Source of the DNA: Natronolimnohabitans sp. A-GB9
GTDB lineage: Archaea; Halobacteriota; Halobacteria; Halobacteriales; Natrialbaceae
Assembly: GCF_030848565.1 (NCBI RefSeq)
Contig: NZ_JAVDDV010000003.1
Span: 279,321 to 343,320, forward strand
Direction of reading: 5' to 3'
Length of the DNA stretch: 64,000 nucleotides
Shown: positions 25,578-33,756 of the stretch, piece after piece
Position numbering within the stretch: position 1 is the first letter of the stretch
How the letters are laid out: the number at the start of each line of letters is the position of its first letter
Notes under the pieces: generated by a model
What the model was told of the DNA's origin: nothing
The model's database searches: none
The model's input: only the letters and a program-made list of their open reading frames with translations
Program-made: the position numbers and the translations under genes

Positions 25578-27551
25578 CTACGTTCCTTCGAACTCCGGTT
25601 CGTCGTCACCCATGAAGGCCGTGATCCCCTCCATGAGGTCGTCGGTCGCCATCAGTTGGCCGAAAGCAGAGGCCTCGTACTCGAGGCCAGCGTCGGTATC
25701 GTCGCGGCCGGCGAGCATCGCGCGTTTGGTGTATCGGTGGGCGATCGGCGGACCGCCGGCGAGGTCGGCCGCGAGCTCGAGTGCGCGATCCTCGAGTTCG
25801 TCGTTGTCGACGACCTCGTTGACGAAGCCGTACTCCGCCATGGTCTCGGCGTCGAAGCGGTCGGCCGTGAGGATGATCTCTTTTGCGCGACCTTCGCCGA
25901 CGATGTTCGGCAGTCGCTGGGTGCCGCCCCAGCCGGGGATGAGACCGAGGTCGAGTTCGGGCTGGCCGAACTCGGAGCGTTCGCTGGCGATACGGAGGTC
26001 GGCACACATCGACAGCTCCATCCCGCCACCGAGACAGTAGCCGTCGATACCGGCGACGACCGGCATCTCGCAGGCTTCGAGCTTCCCGAAGACCGTCTGA
26101 CCGGTCTTCGAGAGCTCCGTCGCCTCGATCGGATCGGCGCCGCCCGCGGCCATGCTCTGGATGTCCGCGCCCGCGGAGAACGCTTTCTCCCCGGCACCCG
26201 TAAGCAGGATCGACCGAACCTCGTCGTCCGCTTCGAGGAGGTCGATCGCCTCGGAGAGTTCCGCAAGCAGCTGGCTGCTGATCGTGTTCATCCGGTGGGG
26301 GCGGTCGACGACGATGTGGCCGACCATCTCATCGGGGTACTCGATGCGGATCGCCTCGAACTCGGTCGCCCCTTCGTCGGCGTCGGTCTCGTAGAAGCCG
26401 CCTTCCTCGGCGCGCTCTTCGAGGTAGTCTGCGGGTTCGTAGCGCTCGTGGCCCGTTTCCTCGTAGGCTTCTTCGAGGGTCTCGAGGGCGTCTTCGATGC
26501 CGAACTCGTCGACCAGCTTGACGGGGCCGTCGGGGAAACCGGCGCCGAGTTTGGTCGCCTCGTCGATCGATTCCGGCGGGGCGACGTCGTTGCCGATCAG
26601 TTTGGCCACCTCGTTGGCCATCGAGGCGACGAGGCGCCGCTCGACGAGTTCGGACTGTTCGTCGGAGGGGATCTGGGCGCCGTCCCCGTCCTCGTAGTCG
26701 TAAAAGCCCTTCCCGGTCTTCTTGCCGAGCTCTTCGTTCTCGACTTTCTCCTCGAGGAGCGGACACGGCTCGTAGGCGTCGCCCAGCACCTCGTGCATGT
26801 ACTCGAGGACGTGGTAGCTGACGTCGTTGCCGACCTGGTCGCCGAGTTCGAAACTGCCCATCGGCAGTCCCATGCCGTATTTCGTCGTCGAGTCGACTGC
26901 GGCGATCGTCGCCTCGTCCTCGTGGACGAGCCAGCAGGCCTCGTTCATGAGTGGAACGAGTACGCGATTGACGATGAACCCGGGCGAGTCCTTGTGGACA
27001 CGGACGGGCGTCTTGCCGACGTCCTCAGCGAGGGCTTCGATTACCTCGAGGGTCTCCTCGTCGGTTTCGGCGCCCGAGATGACCTCGACGAGATCCATCC
27101 GGACCGGCGGGTTGAAAAAGTGCATCCCGCAGAACTGGCCGGGACGCTCGGTGACGTCGGCGAGCTCCGAGATCGAGAGACTCGAGGTATTGGTCGCGAA
27201 GATCGCCCGATCGGGGGCGACGTCCTCGAGTTCAGTATAGACGTCTTTCTTGATCTCCATCTGCTCGGGAACGGCCTCGATGACGACGTCGGCGTCGCCA
27301 CAGGCCTCCCCCATGTCGACGAACGGTGTCACACGCTCGAGGGCGGCGTCAGCTTCCTCCTCGGAGAGCTGGTCGTTCTCGGCGAGTTTGTTCAGCGACC
27401 ACTCGATCTGTTCGTAGCCGTTCTGGACGAACTCCTCTTTGATATCGCGCATGTTGACGTCGTAGCCGGCCATCGCGACGACCTCCGCGATACCGTGGCC
27501 CATGTTTCCTGCGCCGAGAACTGCGACGGTGTTGATATCTTCCAGTTCCAT
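25578..27551 (-). CDS. 3-hydroxyacyl-CoA dehydrogenase / enoyl-CoA hydratase fusion
   Basis: The 657-residue enzyme covers two beta-oxidation steps. The N-terminal part (1 to about 390) is a hydroxyacyl-CoA dehydrogenase: NAD-binding [19 protein letters not shown], then [14 protein letters not shown] with a downstream HADH dimerisation domain ([18 protein letters not shown]). The C-terminal part (about 400-657) is a crotonase: oxyanion and catalytic regions [17 protein letters not shown] and [20 protein letters not shown]. This order is opposite to bacterial FadB. It is divergent from the acyl-CoA dehydrogenase at 27667, with a shared promoter region of 115 nt. Confidence 0.94.
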   Translation of the reverse strand: MELEDINTVAVLGAGNMGHGIAEVVAMAGYDVNMRDIKEEFVQNGYEQIEWSLNKLAENDQLSEEEADAALERVTPFVDMGEACGDADVVIEAVPEQMEIKKDVYTELEDVAPDRAIFATNTSSLSISELADVTERPGQFCGMHFFNPPVRMDLVEVISGAETDEETLEVIEALAEDVGKTPVRVHKDSPGFIVNRVLVPLMNEACWLVHEDEATIAAVDSTTKYGMGLPMGSFELGDQVGNDVSYHVLEYMHEVLGDAYEPCPLLEEKVENEELGKKTGKGFYDYEDGDGAQIPSDEQSELVERRLVASMANEVAKLIGNDVAPPESIDEATKLGAGFPDGPVKLVDEFGIEDALETLEEAYEETGHERYEPADYLEERAEEGGFYETDADEGATEFEAIRIEYPDEMVGHIVVDRPHRMNTISSQLLAELSEAIDLLEADDEVRSILLTGAGEKAFSAGADIQSMAAGGADPIEATELSKTGQTVFGKLEACEMPVVAGIDGYCLGGGMELSMCADLRIASERSEFGQPELDLGLIPGWGGTQRLPNIVGEGRAKEIILTADRFDAETMAEYGFVNEVVDNDELEDRALELAADLAGGPPIAHRYTKRAMLAGRDDTDAGLEYEASAFGQLMATDDLMEGITAFMGDDEPEFEGT

Positions 27552-27666
27552 GATTACAGTACCAATGGGAACGGGTTTGAACGTTTCCCTCGCGGAACAT
27601 GAAACTGGAGTTCCGTTTACTTCAGGTTACAAACTTCTTTATCGCTGGGGGTCGCAACTCGTTCCC

Positions 27667-28866
27667 ATGGAATTCGGTCTCACCGACGAGCAAGCGCAAA
27701 TCCGTGACGAGGTCGCCCGGTTCGCCGAGAACGAAATCGTTCCGGTCGCCGAAGAGTACGACACGGAAGAGAAGTACCCACACGACGTCGTCGACAAAGC
27801 CGCCGAGATGGGACTGACCGGCCCGTACATTCCGATCGAGTACGGCGGCGCTGGCTACTCCATCCTCGATACCGCGATCATCACCGAGGAGTTGTTCTCC
27901 TACGACCCAGGAATCGCGCTCTCGATCGTCTCGGCGTCGTTCGGCTGTGAGGCGATCATGAACTTCGGGACCGAAGACCAGAAAGAGCGGTTCCTCGAGC
28001 CAGTCGCACTCGGCGAGAAGGTCTCCGGTGCCGCGATCTCCGAACCCGACACTGGATCGGACGTCTCCTCGGTCTCGACGCGTGCCGAGAAACGCGAGGC
28101 CCAAGACGGCGCGGAACTGAGCGGCGCAGCCGCGGAGAAAGACGGCGACGAATGGGTGATAAACGGCACCAAGATGTGGATCACCAACGGGACCGTCGCC
28201 GACTTCCTCGTCGTGCTCTGTGAGACGAATCCCGACGCCGAGGGCCGCTACAACGGCTTCAGCCAGATCATCGTCGAGACCGACCGCGACGGCGTCAACA
28301 CGGAGAAGATCACCGGCAAGCTCGGGATCCGCGCTTCCGACACCGCCGAAGTCGTCTTCGACGACGTCCGCGTCCCCGAGGAGAACCTCGTCGGTACCAG
28401 AGACGCCGCGTTCATGCAACAGATGCAGTTCTTCGACGAGACCCGCACCGCAGTCGCCGCACAGGGCGTCGGCATCGCAAAGGGCGCGACGCGTGCCGCC
28501 CTCGAGTACGCCCAGGACCGCGAACAGTTCGGCCAGTCGATCAGCGAGTTCCAGGCCATCCAGCACAAACTCGCCGACATGGAGACTCGGACCGAAGCCG
28601 CCCGTAACCTGACCTACAAGGCCGCCTGGAACGTCGACCAGGGCAAGGACATCACGAAGCTCGCCTCGATGGCCAAGGAGTACGCCTCGCGTGTGGCCGT
28701 CGACGTCGCCGACGAGGCCGTCCAGATCCACGGCGGCGCCGGCTACGTCAACGACTTCCCCGTCGAGCGGCTCTACCGCGACGCCAAGATCACGCAGATC
28801 TACGAGGGCACCACCGAGATCCAGAAGAACATCATCGCTCGCGAGATGCTCGGCAAGGGCTTCTAA
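27667..28866 (+). CDS. acyl-CoA dehydrogenase
   Basis: The 399-residue protein starts at [19 protein letters not shown]; a CTTTAT TATA-like box at about 27637 supports this ATG. Motifs: [34 protein letters not shown], and catalytic Glu in [19 protein letters not shown]. It is close to butyryl/short-chain dehydrogenases. Paralogue of the gene at 23640, and divergent from the hydratase/dehydrogenase fusion, so all three probably serve fatty-acid breakdown. Its TAA stop is part of the duplication of the MITE downstream. Confidence 0.94.
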   Translation: MEFGLTDEQAQIRDEVARFAENEIVPVAEEYDTEEKYPHDVVDKAAEMGLTGPYIPIEYGGAGYSILDTAIITEELFSYDPGIALSIVSASFGCEAIMNFGTEDQKERFLEPVALGEKVSGAAISEPDTGSDVSSVSTRAEKREAQDGAELSGAAAEKDGDEWVINGTKMWITNGTVADFLVVLCETNPDAEGRYNGFSQIIVETDRDGVNTEKITGKLGIRASDTAEVVFDDVRVPEENLVGTRDAAFMQQMQFFDETRTAVAAQGVGIAKGATRAALEYAQDREQFGQSISEFQAIQHKLADMETRTEAARNLTYKAAWNVDQGKDITKLASMAKEYASRVAVDVADEAVQIHGGAGYVNDFPVERLYRDAKITQIYEGTTEIQKNIIAREMLGKGF

Positions 28867-28944
28867 TACTGCCGGACAACACGATGCACACACCGATCGC
28901 ACTCGAGACGCGATTGGGTGGGTAGTGACTGTTGTCAGGTAGTA
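28867..28944 (-). mobile_element. MITE, internally diverged copy (family 1) in a stop codon
   Basis: Ends TACTGCCGGACAACA and TGTTGTCAGGTAGTA pair with two mismatches; the pair A/T in ACAACA/TGTTGT replaces the G/C of other copies on both sides. Flanking duplication is TAA on both sides (28864-28866, the stop codon of the acyl-CoA dehydrogenase, and 28945-28947). The 78-bp length and different interior show internal replacement or deletion. Confidence 0.85.
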
Positions 28945-29066
28945 TAACCACCGCTTGTCCAGCTGAGGCATAGCCGACCCTCGCTTTGCTTTCCGTTTTC
29001 GTTCTGTTCGGGCACTCGACTCGCAGCCGTGTGGATCGACGGTGTCGTGTCTCATCGGTAGAACGG

Positions 29067-29152
29067 CTATAGTAGCCACTGCAAGTCATTGCACACCTGA
29101 TCGCCAGACGGATCGGCGATCAGTGTGTAAACCGTTGCAGTTGTTACTATAG
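29067..29152 (+). repeat. 86-bp palindromic intergenic element (family 3)
   Basis: CTATAGTAGCCACTGCAA at the left pairs with TTGCAGTTGTTACTATAG at the right (two mismatches), and inner segments CACACCTGATCGCC and GGCGATCAGTGTG pair as well. The whole unit folds into one long hairpin. It sits in a 340-bp gap before the convergent gamma-glutamyltransferase gene, and only one copy is seen in this window. Confidence 0.6.
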
Positions 29153-29283
29153 AAATCGCCGAGTCGTCCCTCGATCGTCGGAGCGGCTATCGAGGTGATG
29201 TACGGTTCCCGAGCGGAAATTCGGTGGGACGTGTCGGGTTCACAACACCGGCGACGTACCGGTTTCCACCGGGCGCGTCGCTC

Positions 29284-31146
29284 TCAGTCGGACCGGCCGC
29301 GTCCCTGGCCGGCGCCGCGAGCCCGGTCGAGACCGCCGCGGTCGTAGCCGACAGCCTGACCGTCGCGGCTGGGGTCGGCGGCACCGACCAGTTCGTCGTC
29401 CTCGACGCCGATGGCCTGGACGTTGCCGATGGTGCTGGGTGATTCGTCCAGATCGTGGCCCCAGTCTGCGAGTGTCTCTCGAGTCTCGGTTGGGACGCCT
29501 TCTTCCCACTCGACGCCGCCGAAGTGGTGCGTGTACACCTGCGGCTCGGTGATCGAACCGAGCGGGTCGAGGTCGTAGACGTACCGGTGGAGGATGGTCT
29601 GGAACGTCGCACTGACGATCGCCCAGCCGCCCGGCGAGCCCGCCGTAAACTCCGGCGTCCCGTCGCGCATCACCATCATCGGACTCATACTCGAGAGCGG
29701 GCGCTTCCAGGCGTCGGGCTCGTTCGGTCCGCCCGGCTCCGCGTCGAAGTCCGTGAGTTCGTTGTTGAGCAGGAATCCGCGCCCAGGGACCATCTTGCCC
29801 GAGCCCATGAACTGCTCGATAGTCGAGGTGTACGAGACGGCGTTGCCCCACTTGTCGATCACGGAGAAATGGGTGGTTTCACCGGCACCACGTCCGTCCG
29901 GCGTTGGGTCACCCGGCGGCATGGTCCCATCGTCGGGGAAGACCGTGTCGCCGAACTCGATCTCGTCGGCGCGCGACTGGAGGTAGTCGTCCGAGAGCAG
30001 TTCGTCGACTGGCACGTCGACGAACTCGTCGTCGCCCATGTACTCCATCCGATCGGCCCAACAGGAGTACAGCGACTCCGCGATCAGGTGGTACTTTTCG
30101 GCCGAACGGACGTCGTACTCGTCGACGTCGAGGAACTCGAGCACCCGAAGGACCATCGCCGCGACCGTCGGTCCGGAGCTTGGCATCGGCTGACCGACGA
30201 GTTCGACGTCGTACCACTCCTTGCGGACCGGCTCGTCGAGCGTCACGTCGTAGTCGGCGAGGTCGCGTTCGTCGACGACCTGATCGGGATCCCGAGCGTA
30301 GGACGCGATCGTCTCGGCGACGTCCTCGGCGACCGGCCCCTCGTAGAAGCCCTCGGCGCCCTCGCGTCTGATGATCTCCAGGGTGTCCGCGAGGTCCGGG
30401 TTCGTCATCGTGTCCCCCTCCTCGTAGAGGTTCCCCTGGGCGTCGCTGTAGGCCCCGAGGGCCGCGTCGTTGAACTTGTTCGTGTTCTCGTGGATCTGCT
30501 CGGCGAGGAACCAGTCGACCGTGAACCCGCGGCGTGCGAGGTCGATCGCCGGGTTGATCAGCCGCTGGCGGGACCTGGTCCCGAACAGTTCGCGGGCGGT
30601 TTCGAGGCCGGCCACGGTACCGGGTGTCCCCATCGCCTCTCCGGTCTGGATGTCCTGGTCGTACTCCCCCTCGTGGCGGTAGAGGTCCGGCGTTGCAGTC
30701 TGAGAAGCACGTTCTCGGCTGTTGACCACTTCGACCGAGTCGGACTCAGCGTCGTAGATGACCATGAAGCCACCTCCGCCGATGCCCGAGCCGTGAGGCT
30801 GGGTGACGGTCAGGACGTACTGGATCGCGATCGCCGCGTCGATGGCGTTCCCGCCCTCACGTAGGACCCGCGCGGCGACGCCACCGGCGATCGGATCGAC
30901 CGTCGAGATCATCCCGTCGGCGGCTCGCACCTGCCGACCGCAGGTGAACTGCGGGTGGTCGCAACTGAAGCCGGAGACGTCGGTGACGTCCTGGTACTCC
31001 GGCCCGGCAACCGCCGGCGTCGATCCGATCGCCAGCGCGCTGGCACTCGCTCCGGTCAACGCGAGGAACCGACGGCGATTGAGATCGGATCTAGTCGCGT
31101 CGCTTCCGTCTCGTTTCTCTTTCGATGGGTTGTATTTTCTTCCCAT
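29284..31146 (-). CDS. ggt: gamma-glutamyltransferase, Tat-exported
   Basis: The enzyme hydrolyses or transfers the gamma-glutamyl group of glutathione-like compounds (gamma-glutamylcysteine in haloarchaea). The signal has a twin-arginine core (NRRRFLALTGASASALAIG). The proenzyme shows MISTVDPIAGGVAARVLREG, SGIGGGGFMVIYD, and the autoprocessing threonine in GAGETTHFSVIDKWGNAVSY that begins the small subunit. The later segments GFLLNNELTDFD and PLSSMSPMMVMRDG are standard. Length 620 residues is slightly long because of acidic inserts. Exported folded, it probably works at the cell surface on peptides. Confidence 0.93.
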   Translation of the reverse strand: MGRKYNPSKEKRDGSDATRSDLNRRRFLALTGASASALAIGSTPAVAGPEYQDVTDVSGFSCDHPQFTCGRQVRAADGMISTVDPIAGGVAARVLREGGNAIDAAIAIQYVLTVTQPHGSGIGGGGFMVIYDAESDSVEVVNSRERASQTATPDLYRHEGEYDQDIQTGEAMGTPGTVAGLETARELFGTRSRQRLINPAIDLARRGFTVDWFLAEQIHENTNKFNDAALGAYSDAQGNLYEEGDTMTNPDLADTLEIIRREGAEGFYEGPVAEDVAETIASYARDPDQVVDERDLADYDVTLDEPVRKEWYDVELVGQPMPSSGPTVAAMVLRVLEFLDVDEYDVRSAEKYHLIAESLYSCWADRMEYMGDDEFVDVPVDELLSDDYLQSRADEIEFGDTVFPDDGTMPPGDPTPDGRGAGETTHFSVIDKWGNAVSYTSTIEQFMGSGKMVPGRGFLLNNELTDFDAEPGGPNEPDAWKRPLSSMSPMMVMRDGTPEFTAGSPGGWAIVSATFQTILHRYVYDLDPLGSITEPQVYTHHFGGVEWEEGVPTETRETLADWGHDLDESPSTIGNVQAIGVEDDELVGAADPSRDGQAVGYDRGGLDRARGAGQGRGRSD

Positions 31147-31320
31147 ACCAACAAATAAAGTATTGATAGCCTGTAATGAGCGTCTCGTCTGACATCACGT
31201 ACTGAAAACGAAACGATAGCGAATCGACAGATCGGACCGTTCGAGATCGTTCTCGTAGTGACTACTGTTCGTGATGCGATAACCGGGACTCCTATTCAGG
31301 ACGGCCACGTCGACGCTAGT

Positions 31321-32073
31321 ATGAGAAAGTTCGTCTTCGCCCTCGAGTACGAAGCCGGGACGAACCCGGTCGCCGACGTCCTCGCCGACTACCCCGAGGC
31401 GTCGATCCGCTCGCTGTCGTGTCACGTCACCAGCGACAGCCTCTGGCGGGTCGATCACGCGGAGGGGCCGGCGGAAGCACTGGAAGCCCTCGAGGAGGCC
31501 TACGAGACCAGCGAGTTCTTCGCGGACTGTCTGGTCAAGGACGACTGCGGCGCGGATTGCGAGGTGCAGGTACTGGACCGATCGAGCGACACCCTGGTGG
31601 TCTATACCTACTGGGACCGCACCGACGTTTGTACGTCGGTCCCCCACGTCGCGCTCGAGTACCTCGGCGAGGGGCTGCTGTTCGAGACCTACCGCGAGGG
31701 CCGGCGCTACCGCTGGCGAATCGTGCTGGGAAACGACGCGCCGATTCACGACTTTTTCGACGCGCTGGGTCAAGAGGTCGGCGACTGTACGGGGATGGAG
31801 ATGTTGCGACTGACGGAACTCGATCCCGATCACGGTGACGTCGACGTTGGTCCTGAGACCTCGTTGCCGAGCGAACAACGAGAGGCGCTTCACGCGGCCG
31901 TCGAACACGGCTACTACGAAACGCCGCGGCAGATCGAACTCGGCGACCTCGCCGACGACCTCGGCGTGCCGCGATCGACGCTCTCCTATCGGCTCCGCCG
32001 GGCCGAGGAGAGCCTCGCGACGGCGTTCGTCGCGGAAGACGACTCGATCGAGGCACTCGCTGCGGAACGCTGA
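31321..32073 (+). CDS. HTH-10 (bacterio-opsin-activator-like) transcriptional regulator
   Basis: The 250-residue protein starts MRKFVFALEYEAGTNPVADV. The N-terminal 180 residues form the sensor-like domain (cysteines in DCLVKDDCGADCEVQV could bind metal or sense redox). The C-terminal HTH-10 domain reads LPSEQREALHAAVEHGYYE, TPRQIELGDLADDLGV and PRSTLSYRLRRAEESLATAF. Divergent from ggt across a 174-nt gap, which suggests it might control that gene. Confidence 0.88.
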   Translation: MRKFVFALEYEAGTNPVADVLADYPEASIRSLSCHVTSDSLWRVDHAEGPAEALEALEEAYETSEFFADCLVKDDCGADCEVQVLDRSSDTLVVYTYWDRTDVCTSVPHVALEYLGEGLLFETYREGRRYRWRIVLGNDAPIHDFFDALGQEVGDCTGMEMLRLTELDPDHGDVDVGPETSLPSEQREALHAAVEHGYYETPRQIELGDLADDLGVPRSTLSYRLRRAEESLATAFVAEDDSIEALAAER

Positions 32074-32110
32074 ACTGTCGAGTGTGGTTGAACAGGAAGC
32101 AACTGACAGA

Positions 32111-32558
32111 CTACAGGAAACGGCCGACGACGTCGATTGCGCCGGGGTATCGCCACACCGAACCGGAGATCGCCCTCAGGGTGGCGACGACAGCGTACGC
32201 GAACGTGGCGAACACCGCGACCATAGTTGCGAGCAACGCGAGTAAGCCGACGACTGTAAACACCGTATCGACCGGTGACGGGAGCAGTGATAGTTCGGTT
32301 GCTGCTCCGCCGACGGTGATCTCGTCAGCACCGAGAAGGACCGTTGTGGCTGTAAGAATCACCAACGCAACCACAGTGACGTGCCAGTTGAGGGCGTGGC
32401 GGGCGTTCTCCCGGGTGAACTCGTCGTCCGAAACGGCGTACACGACGGCGGGACCGACGAAGGCAGTGAAAAGCGCCAACGGGTGGACGAGAACGCCGGT
32501 GACCGTTCGTTCGTTCGTAAGGGTGTTCAGGGCCAGGCATAGTGGATGTCGTCTTCAT
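32111..32558 (-). pseudogene. DUF4870 membrane protein, frameshifted at an ACGA repeat
   Basis: The main frame (…ALFTAFVGPAVVYAV, FTRENARHALNWH, three helices) is a DUF4870 protein but has no ATG. The ATG at 32558 opens another frame reading MPGPEHPYERT, and then a run of ACGA units (about 32505-32519) shifts the frame; removing one 4-bp unit joins MPGPEHPYERT to VTGVLVHPLALF. The total of 448 nt is one more than a multiple of three, as expected for a 4-nt addition. This may be slippage that switches the gene off, permanent or reversible, or a sequencing error. TTG at 32479 could give a shortened product. Confidence 0.65.
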
Positions 32559-32617
32559 GATACTTGTATGTGAGTTTAAGTATGGGGAAAGAGGGATAAA
32601 AGTGTGCTGTTATTCAG

Positions 32618-33282
32618 TCAGAACTCGAATTCGATACTCATATCGTCGCACTCTTCAATTCTCCACCCACCGACACAGACTTCTCCAGTCAATCGGAGAC
32701 CATCTTCAAAGAAGGTTCCACTTAGCGGCTCAATAGTGACTTCGACGTCCGCAACGATAACGTCTACTCCAAGTGAATTTGATCCCTCGCAATCGACTCG
32801 GTCACCACTGCCAGAGTAAATTCCCGTCGAGATTGTGATCCCGTAGTTACAAATCGGATCATCCATATCGTAAATCGATAGTGTAGCTTCGAACTCTCTA
32901 CCCCCTGCCTCAAAGTCGAACCCCTTTTGCCACTCAGGATCAGGGGTCTGTATCTCGAAATCGTTACTGTCGTTTGACGGCTGACTCTCGGCGTCTATGA
33001 GTTCTACTTCGTTCTCCGGCGTTTCATTTATCCAATCAGGGAGATCATCATCTACACTTTTGTTAGACTTATCCCCACCACCTCTCCCATTATTTCCCCT
33101 TTTATTAGATTTATTTCCCCTATCTTCTCCATTATTTTTCTTTATGTTGGACTCGTTTTCGTCGTTTGCTGCAGCAGTCGGAATGACGAAGGTGGTTGCC
33201 CCGATCCCGGTAATCGTTCCGAGCATTCGTCGCCGGGTCCGATTACATTCTAGTCCATCTTCCGGTTGACTTTTTCTTCCAT
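32618..33282 (-). pseudogene. secreted protein gene with damaged N-terminus, AT-rich
   Basis: An intact frame of 202 residues is open from an ATG at 33226 (MLGTITGIGATTFVIP). Upstream codons in the same frame read CNRTRRR, which would complete a twin-arginine signal, but no start codon precedes them. An ATG at 33282 opens MEEKVNRKMD and then stops; the 665-nt span is one base short of frame, so a single deletion would explain it. The mature part is rich in N/K/G then has a cysteine-containing domain (DDPICNYGITISTGIYSG, VCVGGWRIEECDD). GC content is well below neighbours, suggesting transfer. Function unknown. Confidence 0.55.
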
Positions 33283-33680
33283 CGCAATTATATACATAGG
33301 GAATACAGTGTTAAATTTCAACCAACCAGATATGTTATCTGCTTTATGAAGATGTATAATGTTCAGATAATGCCACTACATTAATTATGGTAGTGGAGTA
33401 ATAATACACAACTATTTGCCAAGGATTCTTGTCGGTATGGCTATAATATCTGTGAAGTCTCACTCCATCTCTTGAGACGAAATGTATATTTTAACTATAC
33501 AAAATTATTGCTATAAATCATTGGTCGATATCTGGTTTTCGTATTGGAGTATAGGTCAGGTATCCGCTCCCTTCTCGAGGCTGTCGTCCGATTGATTGGA
33601 GTATCACCGATATGTCGGTACTATTCATCTCCTTGAGACTACTACCTTCATTTCTGCACTTATATATGCCAAGTTTGATG
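33283..33680. other. AT-rich intergenic stretch without recognised gene
   Basis: About 400 bases of low GC with many stop codons in all frames. Nothing coding or structured is convincing. Together with the damaged secreted-protein gene it forms an AT-rich patch between the HTH-10 regulator and the metal ATPase, likely the remains of acquired DNA. Confidence 0.5.
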
Positions 33681-33720
33681 TTTTATATGAGGCATCATCT
33701 ATTGTTTGGCGCACGCCAAA
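33681..33720 (+). promoter_or_regulatory. metal ATPase promoter with TTTGGCG-CA-CGCCAAA operator candidate
   Basis: A TATA-like TTTTATATGA (33681-33690) is followed by a perfect 7-2-7 palindrome TTTGGCG-CA-CGCCAAA (33705-33720). The palindrome would lie at or just after the transcription start, where a metalloregulator would block transcription. The ATG is 37 nt further on. Confidence 0.55.
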
Positions 33721-33756
33721 TAACCCGTAAGGTTTCGCCCCGACTAGTGGAGAGCG

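Noticed and set aside
25656..27602. Long open frame opposite the dehydrogenase/hydratase fusion gene
   Set aside because: It is antisense to a confirmed gene with clear motifs; GC-rich codon use leaves the opposite strand open. No family resemblance.
29224..29442. 72-codon plus-strand frame at the end of ggt
   Set aside because: Antisense to the C-terminal part of gamma-glutamyltransferase and low-complexity.
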